A stretch of DNA of 64,000 bases from JACPUW01 sp049115495 (GTDB lineage: Bacteria > Bacteroidota > Bacteroidia > CAILMK01 > JACPUW01), in the NCBI GenBank assembly GCA_049115495.1, contig JAGDZV010000008.1, positions 124,001 to 188,000 on the forward strand, given 5' to 3'. Positions 27,266-36,698 of this stretch are shown piece after piece. The position numbers and the translations under genes were made by a program. Numbering within the stretch: the stretch's first letter is position 1; every line of letters starts with the position of its first letter. The notes beneath the pieces were generated by a model. It had not been told where the DNA came from. It searched no databases and saw only the letters and a program-made list of their open reading frames with translations.

Positions 27266-28471
27266 ATGAAAATAGGTATTTTAAGAGAGTACAAGGAACC
27301 AGAAGACATTAGAGTAGCCCTTACACCCAGCCAGTGCAAACAGTTAATGGAAAATCTTAGCAACTTAGAAATAGTTGTAGAGCCTTATGCCAAGCGTTGT
27401 TTTTCTGATAGCGAATACCAAAAAGCAGGTGTAGCTTTACAAAATGATTTAAGGGATTGTGATGTGCTCATTGGTGTAAAAGAAGTACCTAAAGACAAAC
27501 TAATTCCAAACAAAACATATTTCTTTTTTTCCCATACCATTAAGGAGCAAGACTATAACCTTGAGCTTATGCGTACATTGCTCAATAGGAATATTACCAT
27601 GATAGATCATGAAACACTGGTTGAAGAAAATGGAGCAAGGATAATAGGATTTGGTAGATGGGCTGGAATTGTTGGTGCCCATTACGCTTTACTAATGATG
27701 GGAAAGAAATCAGGTGATTTTTCATTGAAACCGGCCAACGAATGTGCCGATATGAAAGAAATGCTTTCACAATACGAAGCAATTAATTGGCCCAAACAAA
27801 AAATTGTACTTACTGGTGATGGCAGAGTAGGAAAAGGGGCACTTGAAGTACTAAAACACGCCGGTATTAGACAAGTAAGCCCAGATGAAATTATAAATCA
27901 ATATTTTGATGAATGTGTTTTTGCTGTACTAGGAGTTAACGAACTTTATAAAAATGAAGATGGATCAAATATTGACCTAAGCTCCTTTTATAAGGACCCT
28001 ACAAATTCTGTAAATGCCTTTATGCCTTACACCAGAGTTGCCGATGTATTGATACATGGAATTTATTGGGATTACAGGGCACCAGCTTTGTTTAGCAAAC
28101 AAGATATTAAAAGTGAACGTTTTAAAACGCACTTAATCTCAGATATTACTTGCGATGTTGAAGGCTCAATACCCATAACTCTAAGGCAAACCCCAATTGC
28201 TGATCCATACATAGGAATTGATAAACATACCACAAATGAAGTAGATGCTTTTGGAGATAACACCATTGACGTAATGGCTGTGGGCAATTTACCAAATGAG
28301 CTTCCAAGAGATGCTAGCACAGATTTTGGGAATACGCTCATGAATAAGGTGGTTTATGAGTTGTTTGATTATGATAATAGTACTTTACTAAAAAGCGCGA
28401 GTATTTGCCATAACGGAAAACTAACTGATAAGTATAGCTATTTGCAAAAATGGGTAGACCAATCTACTTAA
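27266..28471 (+). CDS. Saccharopine dehydrogenase-like (lysine-forming type) NAD-dependent enzyme
   Basis: 401 residues. The N-terminal half belongs to the alanine dehydrogenase/pyridine nucleotide transhydrogenase fold: starts MKIGILREYKEPEDIRVALT, with FFFSHTIKEQDYN and IDHETLVEENGARIIGFGRWAG. The Rossmann motif is TGDGRVGKGALEVL. The overall arrangement resembles eukaryotic LYS1-type saccharopine dehydrogenase, suggesting lysine metabolism. The true substrate is uncertain, and it is distinct from the alanine dehydrogenase at 34 kb. Its stop overlaps the convergent kinase gene by eight bases. Confidence 0.8.
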   Translation: MKIGILREYKEPEDIRVALTPSQCKQLMENLSNLEIVVEPYAKRCFSDSEYQKAGVALQNDLRDCDVLIGVKEVPKDKLIPNKTYFFFSHTIKEQDYNLELMRTLLNRNITMIDHETLVEENGARIIGFGRWAGIVGAHYALLMMGKKSGDFSLKPANECADMKEMLSQYEAINWPKQKIVLTGDGRVGKGALEVLKHAGIRQVSPDEIINQYFDECVFAVLGVNELYKNEDGSNIDLSSFYKDPTNSVNAFMPYTRVADVLIHGIYWDYRAPALFSKQDIKSERFKTHLISDITCDVEGSIPITLRQTPIADPYIGIDKHTTNEVDAFGDNTIDVMAVGNLPNELPRDASTDFGNTLMNKVVYELFDYDNSTLLKSASICHNGKLTDKYSYLQKWVDQST

Positions 28472-30353
28472 CCTTAAGATATAATTTAAAAGTAGTTCCA
28501 AGTCCAAGAGTACTTGCTACCTCTATTTTTCCGCCTAAGGATTCAATTTGCCTTTTTACAATGTACAATCCAAGTCCTTTGCCATTCTTATCTTCATGAA
28601 ACACTTGGAACATACCGAAAATCCTATCTCCAAACTTTTTCAAATCAATACCTCTCCCATTGTCAGTATAAGTAATTAGCAAATAGTTCTTGTGTTTTTC
28701 TGTTGTTAAATTAATTCTTAAAGTTCTTTCTTCGGAGCGATATTTAATTGAATTTGTAATCAAGTTTTGAAGAATACTTTTAAGATGTACCCTTACGTAT
28801 TTAAACTTACTCACTTTATAATTGGCTTCAATAATGGCCTTTGAATTATAAATCTCTTCACTAAGCTGGGATCGTATATCGTTGCATAGTTCCGCTATAT
28901 CAAGTTTTTCGTAAGCTGATGTAGTTCTTTTATCTAAAGCAATAACATCTATAAGATCATGCAAGGTGCTATACATCTTTGAGGCCGTAGTTTCGATTCG
29001 GTCAATTATTTCATTATTAAATGAACCAACACTTTCCTTTTCAAGCATTTCTAAAAGGGTAGTCATATTTACCACCGGGGCTCTCAAATCATGAGATGCT
29101 ATATAGGTAAATTGTTCTAACTCTTTATTTTTTGTTTCTAACTCAGCACTTTTTTCAATCAAATACTGCTCACTCTTTTTCAGCTTATCAATATTTGTAA
29201 TTACGCCTTCTAATGATTTTACTTTTCCATTAAAATAAAGCGGAACTACCTTTACATCGCACCAAAGTGGCCTACCATTTGATTTTTTAATTTGGCAGAT
29301 AAAGTTTGAAAATTTCGCTCCGCTACTTAACTGATGCCTAAACTGATCAATTACGTTCGGGTCAACTAAAAAATCTTGAAGATTTAGGTAATGATCAATT
29401 AATGATGATGTTGAATAACCAAAAACCCGCTCAACTACAGGGCTTACATATGCCAACCTTGGGCTTTCACCAAGTTCAAGTTTAAAAATAACATTTGGAG
29501 AGTTTTCAGCGAAACGTCTAAAACGTTCTTCACTTTCTTCAACTTCTCTTTCTCTCCTATACTCTTCAGTAATATCTTCAAATAAAGTAAGGTTTAAATG
29601 ATCTTGAGCCCCGGGCAGCCTAATAGTTACAAACTTTCCCAAAAACTGACTACCATCTTTTTTAAGGTGCCAAGTTTTGTGGGCAACCTTTCCACTTTTT
29701 TGCAAATCTTCTCTTAGCTTTTTAAGCTTATCTTGAGTTCTTTCGCCACCAATTTGAAATTTCGGAAATGTATTTAACTGACCATCTAGGTGCAAAATAT
29801 CGCCTTTTTCATAGCCTGTTATATCAGTATATTTTTTGTTTAGCCGTACTATTTTTCTTTGTTTATTATCGTAAAGTATTATACCGACTTCAGATTTTTC
29901 AAAAATTGAGTTTAACAGGTCATTTTGCTCATTCAGTATTTCATTCTGAAGAATGGTTTCTGAAACGTCTTTAACAATTGAATAAATAAATTTTTCTCCT
30001 GCATGAGTTTTATGCAAAAAAGACGAGATCTCTGCATAAACGCGTTTACCGTTCTTAGCCTTCAGAATTATTTTGCCTTCGAAACTCCCCTTTTCTAGAA
30101 TTTCTTTGGTTGTACTTTCTGCATAAACTTCCCTTGATACATTATCAAACTGTACTTCGGCAAGTGTTAACCCAGGGCTTAAACCCAAATACTCTTCTTT
30201 GGTGTACCCTAAAAGTTTTAGCTTAGCATTATTTACTCTAACTGAAGTATTTGAGTCAATATCAACTACAGAAATCCCATTAGGTGAATTTTGAAAAAGC
30301 CCTCTATTAATCTCATGATCAATATTTCCGTAATCTTTTTTACTGCTCATCAT
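28464..30353 (-). CDS. Three-PAS sensor histidine kinase, no membrane segment
   Basis: 629 residues from ATG 30353 (a TTG three codons earlier is possible). Three PAS domains in tandem (about 12-135, 145-265, 280-400), each with PAC-like ends. The dimerisation helix has the H-box IASHDLRAPV (His about 420). The ATPase domain has N-box LITNSIKYR, G1 TDNGRGIDL and G2 GKGLGLYIVK. No transmembrane helix, so it is a soluble sensor of an internal signal such as redox or a small ligand. No response regulator next to it. It is divergent from sigma module 1 and convergent with the saccharopine dehydrogenase-like gene. Confidence 0.92.
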   Translation of the reverse strand: MMSSKKDYGNIDHEINRGLFQNSPNGISVVDIDSNTSVRVNNAKLKLLGYTKEEYLGLSPGLTLAEVQFDNVSREVYAESTTKEILEKGSFEGKIILKAKNGKRVYAEISSFLHKTHAGEKFIYSIVKDVSETILQNEILNEQNDLLNSIFEKSEVGIILYDNKQRKIVRLNKKYTDITGYEKGDILHLDGQLNTFPKFQIGGERTQDKLKKLREDLQKSGKVAHKTWHLKKDGSQFLGKFVTIRLPGAQDHLNLTLFEDITEEYRREREVEESEERFRRFAENSPNVIFKLELGESPRLAYVSPVVERVFGYSTSSLIDHYLNLQDFLVDPNVIDQFRHQLSSGAKFSNFICQIKKSNGRPLWCDVKVVPLYFNGKVKSLEGVITNIDKLKKSEQYLIEKSAELETKNKELEQFTYIASHDLRAPVVNMTTLLEMLEKESVGSFNNEIIDRIETTASKMYSTLHDLIDVIALDKRTTSAYEKLDIAELCNDIRSQLSEEIYNSKAIIEANYKVSKFKYVRVHLKSILQNLITNSIKYRSEERTLRINLTTEKHKNYLLITYTDNGRGIDLKKFGDRIFGMFQVFHEDKNGKGLGLYIVKRQIESLGGKIEVASTLGLGTTFKLYLKVK

Positions 30354-30485
30354 TTCCCCCAACTAAACTTTACGAATGTTAATATAAAAATTAAGCTATC
30401 TTGTATAAGTTTAAATAATTCGTCGAAATCATTTTTGTGATTGTATTAATGGATTTCCCATTTGTGAAAAAATAATTTCTATTAA

Positions 30486-30500
30486 AATAGGTTACCTATT
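30486..30500 (+). promoter_or_regulatory. GGTTACCT palindromic element upstream of sigma gene 1
   Basis: AATAGGT-T-ACCTATT is a perfect inverted repeat, 7-bp arms around one base, 31 bases before the sigma start. The core GGTTACCT (30490-30497) recurs 37 bases before the start of the paralogous sigma gene at 59956. Candidate autoregulatory promoter element; inferred only. Confidence 0.4.
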
Positions 30501-30531
30501 CTGTATTCTTATACTTTATACCTAAACACCA

Positions 30532-31098
30532 TTGAAAACTGATAGAGAAATAGTACAGCTTCTTGAAGATGGCCATATTAATGCCGCTGCCAGAGAGCTC
30601 TATGCGTTTTTTGACTCAGTTTGTGGGGTAATGCGCCCCAAAGGTGCACAACCCGAAGATGTTAAAGATCTTTTTCAAGAAGCCGTATTGGTTTTCATTA
30701 GAAAAGTTGTTGAAGAAAAGGAACAAATTAACTGTACTATTAAAACTTACATTACAACCATTTGTAAATATCAATGGAATAATAAAGTAAATAAATTAAG
30801 CCACAGAAAAACGACAATTACCGAGACTTTTCAGCAAGATGTAGTAACCGACATAAAAGATTTTGAAACCGAAGAAACCCAATTTGGGGTTCTTGACATG
30901 GTGCTTAAAAAGGTGGGTGAAAAATGTAAAAACCTTCTTAATCTATTTTATATAGAAGGAAAAAAAATGGATGAAATCGCTGAAATAATGGGTTTTTCAG
31001 GAATTAACTCAGCCAAAACTCAAAAGTACAAGTGTATAGAAAAGGCAAGAAAAATGGTGCCAATGCTTGCCTTAGAAAATAAACATGCGCAATCATGA
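30532..31098 (+). CDS. ECF-like RNA polymerase sigma factor, module 1
   Basis: 188 residues from TTG 30532 (no ATG nearby). Region 2-like helix includes PEDVKDLFQEAVLVFIRKV and TIKTYITTICKYQWNNK. Region 4 is KKVGEKCKNLLNLFYIEGKK followed by the recognition helix-turn-helix ending NSAKTQKYKCIEKARKM. It lacks the long ECF regions seen in classic FecI types but fits the sigma-70 family. A close paralog lies at 59956 (shared Q-K-Y-K-C-[IL]-E-[KR]-A signature). Its stop overlaps the next gene by four bases (ATGA). A GGTTACCT element precedes it. Confidence 0.88.
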   Translation: MKTDREIVQLLEDGHINAAARELYAFFDSVCGVMRPKGAQPEDVKDLFQEAVLVFIRKVVEEKEQINCTIKTYITTICKYQWNNKVNKLSHRKTTITETFQQDVVTDIKDFETEETQFGVLDMVLKKVGEKCKNLLNLFYIEGKKMDEIAEIMGFSGINSAKTQKYKCIEKARKMVPMLALENKHAQS

Positions 31099-32810
31099 GA
31101 ACAGAGCTTGAACAAATTAAGAAAATTGAGCTCTATTTAAACAATAAGCTCAATTCAAAAGATAAACAGGCTTTTGAGCAAAAACTTGCCGTAGACAAAG
31201 AGCTTCAACAAAAAGTAGAATTTCAAAAGCAGTTTATTAAAAGACTTAAGAGAAGCGCAATGCTGGTTGCTTTAGAAAATGAGCACCTAAGCTTAATTTC
31301 TGGTGGTGGCACTGGGGCTACAAAAGGCATTAAAACTACAAGCAGCGGACTTAAGCTTCAAATCCTCAATAATCTAAACTCCATAATAGTGGCTACGCTC
31401 GGAGTTATAGGGTTATCAGTGGCTATTTATTTTGTAACTAATAAAAAGTCATCTATTGTAATTAAGAATACCGAGAACCAATTTAAAACTAAAAAACATG
31501 CCACAATAGCACAATTAAGTAGCAACGGTTATTGGCATTATCACAACTATGTAACCCAAACACTTGACAATTACAGTAATGATAAAGTAATGGAAAAGCT
31601 CGGAGAAAATCTGAAAGTAGATTCTATAAAAAACAAGGTAAAAGTGCCTGTAGTAAACAAGGAGTCAGATTCAATTGTCCAGCAAATTAGATTTAAGCCA
31701 CCAACGGGATATATAATTGACCCAACCATTAGCAACACAATTATAGACACCATTTCAAACTCAAAAATTGTAATTCCTCCAAATGCTTTTAGATATAAAT
31801 TCAGAAATAGACCATTGGTAACTGAAAATGTCAGAATTATTTACAAGGAATACAGAAGCATAGGCGATATGGCTACAAGCGCCATACCTATGCACTGGTT
31901 TGGTAAAGATTCAATTCCTTTTAGATTTCATTCTGAAGGAATGTTTTCTATTTTGGCAACTACTGATAGTGGCAGTGTTACCCTAACAAAACCCATCAGA
32001 GTAACATTTACTCCAATTCAATTAACGGATTCGCTGAACTTATTTTATTTATCTGATACAAACTCAAGATGGCAATTTGTACAACAAATAGTATTGCCTA
32101 AAATGCCCATTGACTCAAATCAGTTTAATGCTTTTGAAGAATTCAGACAAAAGGCAGGAGAAACTGGATTTGGAGATGATGAAGAAAACAAACCCAATTG
32201 GGCTAAGCCAAAGTTTGATAACAACGGAAATGCCTATAGGTATGGCTTTTGGGGTAGGTTGCTAGAGTTCATTACGAAGGGAACTGTATACGGCCAAGAT
32301 TCAGCTTCTTTTAAACGTGTATTTACTGAAGATAAAAAATTGGTTCTTTCGGAATCGAACGCCGTAGAAGGACAAATTTCTAATGATAATTTAACTACAA
32401 AAACAGAGCACGAAGCTCAATCAATTACTGTAAAAAGATTAGGCTATTATAATTACGGAAAGCTTCAAAAAAATCAGGATGCTATTAGACCAATAATTAG
32501 GCCTTTGAATGTAAAAAATGAATATTTAAAACGTGTTTATAAGATTGTTGCAGTTGAACAAGGTTTAAACGCGGCTTATCATTTTTATGATCCTAAACTT
32601 TGCTTAAACCCCAATAGGCCATACGATTTCTTCGCATTTACATTTGATGGAAGAATTCTTTATGCTTCTAGAAACAAATATAAAGTTGCTAAATCATCAA
32701 CAGAATTGGTTTTGAGATTTGTAGATGTTACAAACCTAGTTTCTTCAGCTTCAGATTTTGACATGCTGCTTGGCACAGCGGGTATCATTAGCTCAAAGAG
32801 TATTTTGTAG
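31095..32810 (+). CDS. Single-pass membrane protein with anti-sigma-like N-terminus, module 1
   Basis: 571 residues. The cytoplasmic part (1-90) starts MRTELEQIKKIELYLNNKL and is helical and charged. It aligns with the start of the module 2 partner (MREDLHEIERIERYLEGEM). One membrane helix at about 95-115 (IIVATLGVIGLSVAIYFV). The rest, about 455 residues, is outside, with a beta domain at about 222-330 (KIVIPPNAF, then EYRSIGDMATSAIPM) of a type seen in many Bacteroidetes envelope proteins. Overlap with the sigma gene and topology predict a membrane anti-sigma regulator or sensor. No zinc-binding anti-sigma motif (HxxxCxxC) is present, so the fold assignment is tentative. Confidence 0.8.
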   Translation: MRTELEQIKKIELYLNNKLNSKDKQAFEQKLAVDKELQQKVEFQKQFIKRLKRSAMLVALENEHLSLISGGGTGATKGIKTTSSGLKLQILNNLNSIIVATLGVIGLSVAIYFVTNKKSSIVIKNTENQFKTKKHATIAQLSSNGYWHYHNYVTQTLDNYSNDKVMEKLGENLKVDSIKNKVKVPVVNKESDSIVQQIRFKPPTGYIIDPTISNTIIDTISNSKIVIPPNAFRYKFRNRPLVTENVRIIYKEYRSIGDMATSAIPMHWFGKDSIPFRFHSEGMFSILATTDSGSVTLTKPIRVTFTPIQLTDSLNLFYLSDTNSRWQFVQQIVLPKMPIDSNQFNAFEEFRQKAGETGFGDDEENKPNWAKPKFDNNGNAYRYGFWGRLLEFITKGTVYGQDSASFKRVFTEDKKLVLSESNAVEGQISNDNLTTKTEHEAQSITVKRLGYYNYGKLQKNQDAIRPIIRPLNVKNEYLKRVYKIVAVEQGLNAAYHFYDPKLCLNPNRPYDFFAFTFDGRILYASRNKYKVAKSSTELVLRFVDVTNLVSSASDFDMLLGTAGIISSKSIL

Positions 32811-32819
32811 AGCACAAAA

Positions 32820-32849
32820 AAACCGCCTAACTTTAAAATTAAGCGGTTT
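32820..32849. terminator. Bidirectional terminator between module 1 and USP gene
   Basis: Stem AAACCGC / GCGGTTT with a second inner TAA/TTA pairing, flanked by A-rich and T-rich sides. Serves both convergent transcripts. Confidence 0.8.
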
Positions 32850-32874
32850 CTGATTTTGAATATGTTTATTCAGC

Positions 32875-33726
32875 CTATTTGATATGCTTAAGGCTAAATG
32901 TTAATACAGGTTTGTTTGAATGATTTACAACGCCTTCGGCAATGCTTCCTGAAAGAAGATGTGCAATACCTCTACGACTATGAGTGGCAACTGAGATCAA
33001 ATCAAATTTATTTGCTTCTGTAAACTCAAGAATTCCGTCTTCTTCATCTCTATGATTGTAAACATTCATAGTGAAATTCTCTAATCCATATTTACTAGCA
33101 AAAGCGGCCATTCTACGGTTAGATTCACTACTTAACTCAAATCTATTTGGCGTATTTACAAAAAGGAGGTGTACAGTAGCATTGTAAGCTTTTTGAAAAG
33201 CGATTAGTTTTGGTGCTACTTTATCATAATTTTCAGTAAAGTCAGATGCAAAAACTATGTTGTTTGGATGAGCATCAACTGAAGTAGATTTAATAGTAAG
33301 TACCGGACAATGAGCAGTTCTCACTACTTTTTCTGCATTAGACCCGATCATTACCTCCTGCATACCATCAGCACCTTGGGTTCCCATTACAACAAGGTCG
33401 ATTTTATCTGTAGCAATGCGCTCGTTTACCATCTCAATTAAATCACCAAGGGCCATTTCCGTGGTTATTGGATCGTTCTCATCATATGGCTCAACCATTT
33501 CGGCCAAATCGTTTTTCATTCTTTCAATCAACTTGAAAGTGAAAATGCCGTCCATTGTATTTCCACCAATTGAGCCGCCTTGAGAATTGAAATCTCCGCC
33601 ACCTGGTGCGTCTACAACATTTAATAAAGTTACATTGCCGTCAAAAGTTTTTGCCATATCAACGGCAACCTTTAAAGCATTTTGTGCTTCAGCAGAAAAG
33701 TCGGTTGGTACTAGAATGTTTTTCAT
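32875..33726 (-). CDS. Two-domain universal stress protein
   Basis: 283 residues with two tandem USP domains. Domain 1 (about 1-148): MKNILVPTDFSAEAQNAL, later VVMGTQGADGMQEVMIGSNAEKV..., the ATP-binding G-x2-G-x9-G(S) region. Domain 2 (about 155-283): NNIVFASDFTENYDK, then VATHSRRGIAHLLSGSIAE. Tandem USPs are common in Bacteroidetes; role in stress survival is general, ligand not defined. A TTG-N17-AAACTTTG element (33747-33774, minus) may be its promoter, one base off in the -7 box. Confidence 0.93.
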   Translation of the reverse strand: MKNILVPTDFSAEAQNALKVAVDMAKTFDGNVTLLNVVDAPGGGDFNSQGGSIGGNTMDGIFTFKLIERMKNDLAEMVEPYDENDPITTEMALGDLIEMVNERIATDKIDLVVMGTQGADGMQEVMIGSNAEKVVRTAHCPVLTIKSTSVDAHPNNIVFASDFTENYDKVAPKLIAFQKAYNATVHLLFVNTPNRFELSSESNRRMAAFASKYGLENFTMNVYNHRDEEDGILEFTEANKFDLISVATHSRRGIAHLLSGSIAEGVVNHSNKPVLTFSLKHIK

Positions 33727-33746
33727 GGTCGTAAGATTTAAGAATA

Positions 33747-33774
33747 CAAAGTTTGTTTTAGGTTGTTAGGTCAA
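33747..33774 (-). promoter_or_regulatory. Likely promoter of the USP gene
   Basis: Minus strand: TTG, 17 bases, AAACTTTG. The -7 box differs from TAnnTTTG only in its first base, and spacing is correct. The start codon is 21 bases downstream. Confidence 0.45.
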
Positions 33775-33806
33775 CGATGACCAAAGTCATGTTTCGACGA
33801 AAATAA

Positions 33807-33836
33807 AAAAGGGCAAGCCAAATGGCCTGCCCTTTT
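33807..33836 (-). terminator. Terminator of alanine dehydrogenase
   Basis: AAAAGGGCA / TGCCCTTTT stem continued by GCC/GGC after one mismatch, AAAT loop. On the minus strand it lies 22 bases past the ald stop and is followed by a T-run. Confidence 0.85.
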
Positions 33837-33858
33837 TAAAATTCATTCAGTTTTTTTT

Positions 33859-34974
33859 TTATGCCAAATGTTTCTCAACATCAACATAAGGCATTCCAAA
33901 GGCTTCGCTCACCGCTTCGTAAACAACATCGCCTTTAATTACATTTAAGCCCAAAGCCAACTCTTTGCTGTCTTGACAAGCTTTTACCCAACCTTTTTGA
34001 GCTAACTGTAAGCCGTAAGGTAGTGTAGCATTATTAAGGGCAATGGTTGAAGTATAAGGTACAGCACCCGGCATATTAGCTACACAATAATGCAAAACAT
34101 TATCAACTACATAAGTTGGATCTGCATGTGTTGTTGGATGACAAGTTTCAATACATCCGCCTTGATCTACCGCAACATCAACTACAACTGTGCCCGGACG
34201 CATGTCTTTAAGCATGTCTTTAGTAATAAGATGTGGCGCTTTTGCACCTGGTATAAGTACTGCTCCAACAATTAAATCTACTGTAGGTAGCATTTGTCTA
34301 ATGTTATACTCGTTACTCATCATGGTAGTAACGTTTTTTGGCATTACATCATCTAAATATCTAAGTCTATCAAGAGATATATCCATTATTGTTACATCGG
34401 CGCCTAGCCCCGCAGCCATGTGGGCCGCTTGAGTACCAACAACACCACCACCTAGTATAAGCACTTTACCCGGAAGTACACCTGGTACTCCGCCTAAAAG
34501 CACACCTCTACCTCCCATTGGTTTTTCTTGAAACTTTGCACCTTGTTGAGTTGCCATTCTACCTGCAACTTCGCTCATAGGTATAAGCAATGGAAGAGAT
34601 CTATCTGCTTTTTCTACGGTTTCGTAAGCCAAACAAACAGATTTTGATTTGATCATTGCATTGGTCAATTCTTCGCTTGCCGCAAAGTGGAAATAAGTAA
34701 ATAAAAGCTGATTTTCTTTTATTAAACCATATTCAGGTTCAATAGGCTCTTTTACCTTAATAATCATTTCTGCAATGCCATAAACATCTTCAATTGTAGG
34801 AAGAATCTTTGCACCAGCATCTACATACATTTGATCAGCAAAACCTGAACCATTTCCTGCAGTAGCTTGAACATAAACAGTGTGGCCTCTTTTTACATAT
34901 TCTTGCGCAGAAGCCGGAGTTAAACCAACACGATTTTCGTTGTTTTTAATCTCCTTTGGTACACCAATTATCAT
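33859..34974 (-). CDS. ald: Alanine dehydrogenase
   Basis: Reversibly deaminates L-alanine to pyruvate with NAD. 371 residues, the usual length. N-terminus MIIGVPKEIKNNENRVGLTP; substrate region includes TYFHFAASEEL; NAD motif LGGGVVGTQAAHMAAGLGADV; late catalytic region with DVAVDQGGCIETCHPTTH and YCVANMPGAVPYTST. Complete and unambiguous. It has a -7 box upstream and its own terminator, so monocistronic. Confidence 0.96.
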   Translation of the reverse strand: MIIGVPKEIKNNENRVGLTPASAQEYVKRGHTVYVQATAGNGSGFADQMYVDAGAKILPTIEDVYGIAEMIIKVKEPIEPEYGLIKENQLLFTYFHFAASEELTNAMIKSKSVCLAYETVEKADRSLPLLIPMSEVAGRMATQQGAKFQEKPMGGRGVLLGGVPGVLPGKVLILGGGVVGTQAAHMAAGLGADVTIMDISLDRLRYLDDVMPKNVTTMMSNEYNIRQMLPTVDLIVGAVLIPGAKAPHLITKDMLKDMRPGTVVVDVAVDQGGCIETCHPTTHADPTYVVDNVLHYCVANMPGAVPYTSTIALNNATLPYGLQLAQKGWVKACQDSKELALGLNVIKGDVVYEAVSEAFGMPYVDVEKHLA

Positions 34975-35002
34975 ATCAAATAGAGTTTTAAAAAATGTGG
35001 TG

Positions 35003-35010
35003 CAAAAGTA
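35003..35010 (-). promoter_or_regulatory. -7 box for ald
   Basis: TACTTTTG on the minus strand, 28 bases upstream of the ATG. No correctly spaced -33 TTG. Confidence 0.5.
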
Positions 35011-35079
35011 GCAGTCTCATGAATATCTAAAACATCTCAACTAAACAATTTGTAACCACTTCAATTCTATGCTAAAGAA

Positions 35080-35748
35080 TCATTTTATGAGTCTAATAGC
35101 TTCTCTTTTGCTCAAAGGTTTAAGCTTTTGATTACTCACAAATTCTAAAACCCAAGTGGGATTAGTTCGGCTGTATTGCCTCAGCATCCATCCAATAGCT
35201 TTTTGAATAAAAAATTCACTCGAATTTGCATGCCGCTTTATTACATCAGCCAAAAGATCTAGGTCTACTTCAGCCTTGTATTTAAGCTGAAAAATAATTG
35301 TAACCCGTACCAACCAATAGTCATCAGAAAAGCTCCATTCTTTAAAAATTGGCATTATACGCTTTGGGTACTTCTTTAAATAGTTTCCGGTTAGTGTTGC
35401 TCCAATATAATCAACCGTATCCCACCAGCTTTTATTACTAATCATAAACTCAAGTAATTCTTCAAAGCTTTCATCGTATTGCTTTTTATATTTATCGCAC
35501 AACTCCATTGCTGCATATTGCAATTCTCGTTCAGGTGCTTCCCAAAGCTCTTGTATTACTTCATGCAAATCGATATACTTAGGAATCCCAACATCTTTTA
35601 TTACTTGTTTAGTCAATGATTTTCTTTCGGGAGCTTTAATACCGTAAAACTCAAATTGATTACGCAAATAACCTTTCATCCAGACGGCTTTTTCTGAGTT
35701 GCTATTTGCCTGAAATATTGATTTAAGTTCTGAAACTATAGGATGCAT
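35080..35748 (-). CDS. AlkD-like DNA alkylation repair protein
   Basis: 222 residues from ATG 35748 (the frame continues to a TTG at 35769). Tandem HEAT-like helical repeats, with family motifs YLRNQFEFYGIKAPERK, the W-x-APERELQY region, SNKSWWDTVDYIGATL and SNSEFFIQKAIGWMLRQYSRTN. AlkD proteins remove alkylated bases such as 3- and 7-methylpurines by stabilising the flipped-out state. Key Trp and Asp positions (WWDTVD) are kept. Divergent from the EamA gene. Confidence 0.92.
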   Translation of the reverse strand: MHPIVSELKSIFQANSNSEKAVWMKGYLRNQFEFYGIKAPERKSLTKQVIKDVGIPKYIDLHEVIQELWEAPERELQYAAMELCDKYKKQYDESFEELLEFMISNKSWWDTVDYIGATLTGNYLKKYPKRIMPIFKEWSFSDDYWLVRVTIIFQLKYKAEVDLDLLADVIKRHANSSEFFIQKAIGWMLRQYSRTNPTWVLEFVSNQKLKPLSKREAIRLIK

Positions 35749-35816
35749 TCTACAAATTAAATGGCTCAATCCTTCTAATTGCCGTACTTCGCACCTTAAT
35801 TAGTTAAGCGAAGAAT

Positions 35817-36698
35817 TTGCAGAGTCCTATACGATTCGTTTTATTGGCATTACTTGCATTTATTTGGGGTTCTTCTTTTATTTTGATTAAAGAAGGGCTA
35901 AAGGCGTTTACACCTACTCAAGTAGCTAGCTTTAGACTAATTATTTCTGGTTTGGCTTTGCTACCTTTTACATTTAAGTTTCTAAAAGATGTGAAAACCA
36001 GAGATTGGTTGCCTTTGGCAATTGTGGCTTTTTTTGGTAATGGCATTCCTTACTTTTTATTTCCATTTGCACAAACCAAACTTAGTAGTGGTGTTACCGG
36101 AATGCTTAATTCTCTAGTGCCACTTTTTACCTTACTAATTAGTGTTTTTATATTTAAAAATGAGCTTAAGCGCACCAAACTTTATGGCGTTTTACTTGGG
36201 CTTTTAGGTGCTATAGTTTTAATACTCGCTACCCAAAACGATACTCAAGGTCAATATAGCTATGGTGTACTCGTAATTATTGCAACCATATGTTATGCCA
36301 TTAGCGTAAACACCTTAAAAGCAAGATTAACCCGATTTAATCCTTTGGCCACTGCCGCCATACCAATTGCCCTTGTTATGATTCCCGCTTTAATATACAT
36401 GCCCATTTTTGAGCCTGTTGATTTTAGCTCATTTACAACCGAACAAACAAGAAGTTTTGCGGCGGTAGTTATTTTGGCATTAATTGGTACCGGCGCAGCA
36501 ATGATCATTTTTAATAGGTTAATTCAATTGTCGAGTGCTGTTTTTGCTAGCTCAGTTACCTATTTAATTCCTGTAGTGGCCATGGCTTGGGGAATTAATG
36601 ATGGTGAAAATATTGGCTGGTTACACTTTTTGGGATTAGCTGTGGTTTTAACTGCTGTTTACTTAATTAACAAAAAAGAACGAAAGCTTCATTTGTAA
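35817..36698 (+). CDS. EamA/DMT-family transporter
   Basis: 293 residues with about 10 membrane helices in two five-helix repeats. Repeat 1 opens FVLLALLAFIWGSSFILIKEG; repeat 2 is around YGVLVIIATICYAISVNTLK. Drug/metabolite exporter superfamily; substrate unknown. The start is TTG at 35817 (no ATG near). Its stop overlaps the plsC ATG by one base (TAATG), so the two are coupled. Confidence 0.9.
   Translation: MQSPIRFVLLALLAFIWGSSFILIKEGLKAFTPTQVASFRLIISGLALLPFTFKFLKDVKTRDWLPLAIVAFFGNGIPYFLFPFAQTKLSSGVTGMLNSLVPLFTLLISVFIFKNELKRTKLYGVLLGLLGAIVLILATQNDTQGQYSYGVLVIIATICYAISVNTLKARLTRFNPLATAAIPIALVMIPALIYMPIFEPVDFSSFTTEQTRSFAAVVILALIGTGAAMIIFNRLIQLSSAVFASSVTYLIPVVAMAWGINDGENIGWLHFLGLAVVLTAVYLINKKERKLHL

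Noticed and set aside
28464..28471. Eight-base overlap of convergent stops as a frameshift sign
   Set aside because: Both proteins end at normal family positions; such overlaps are common in compact genomes.
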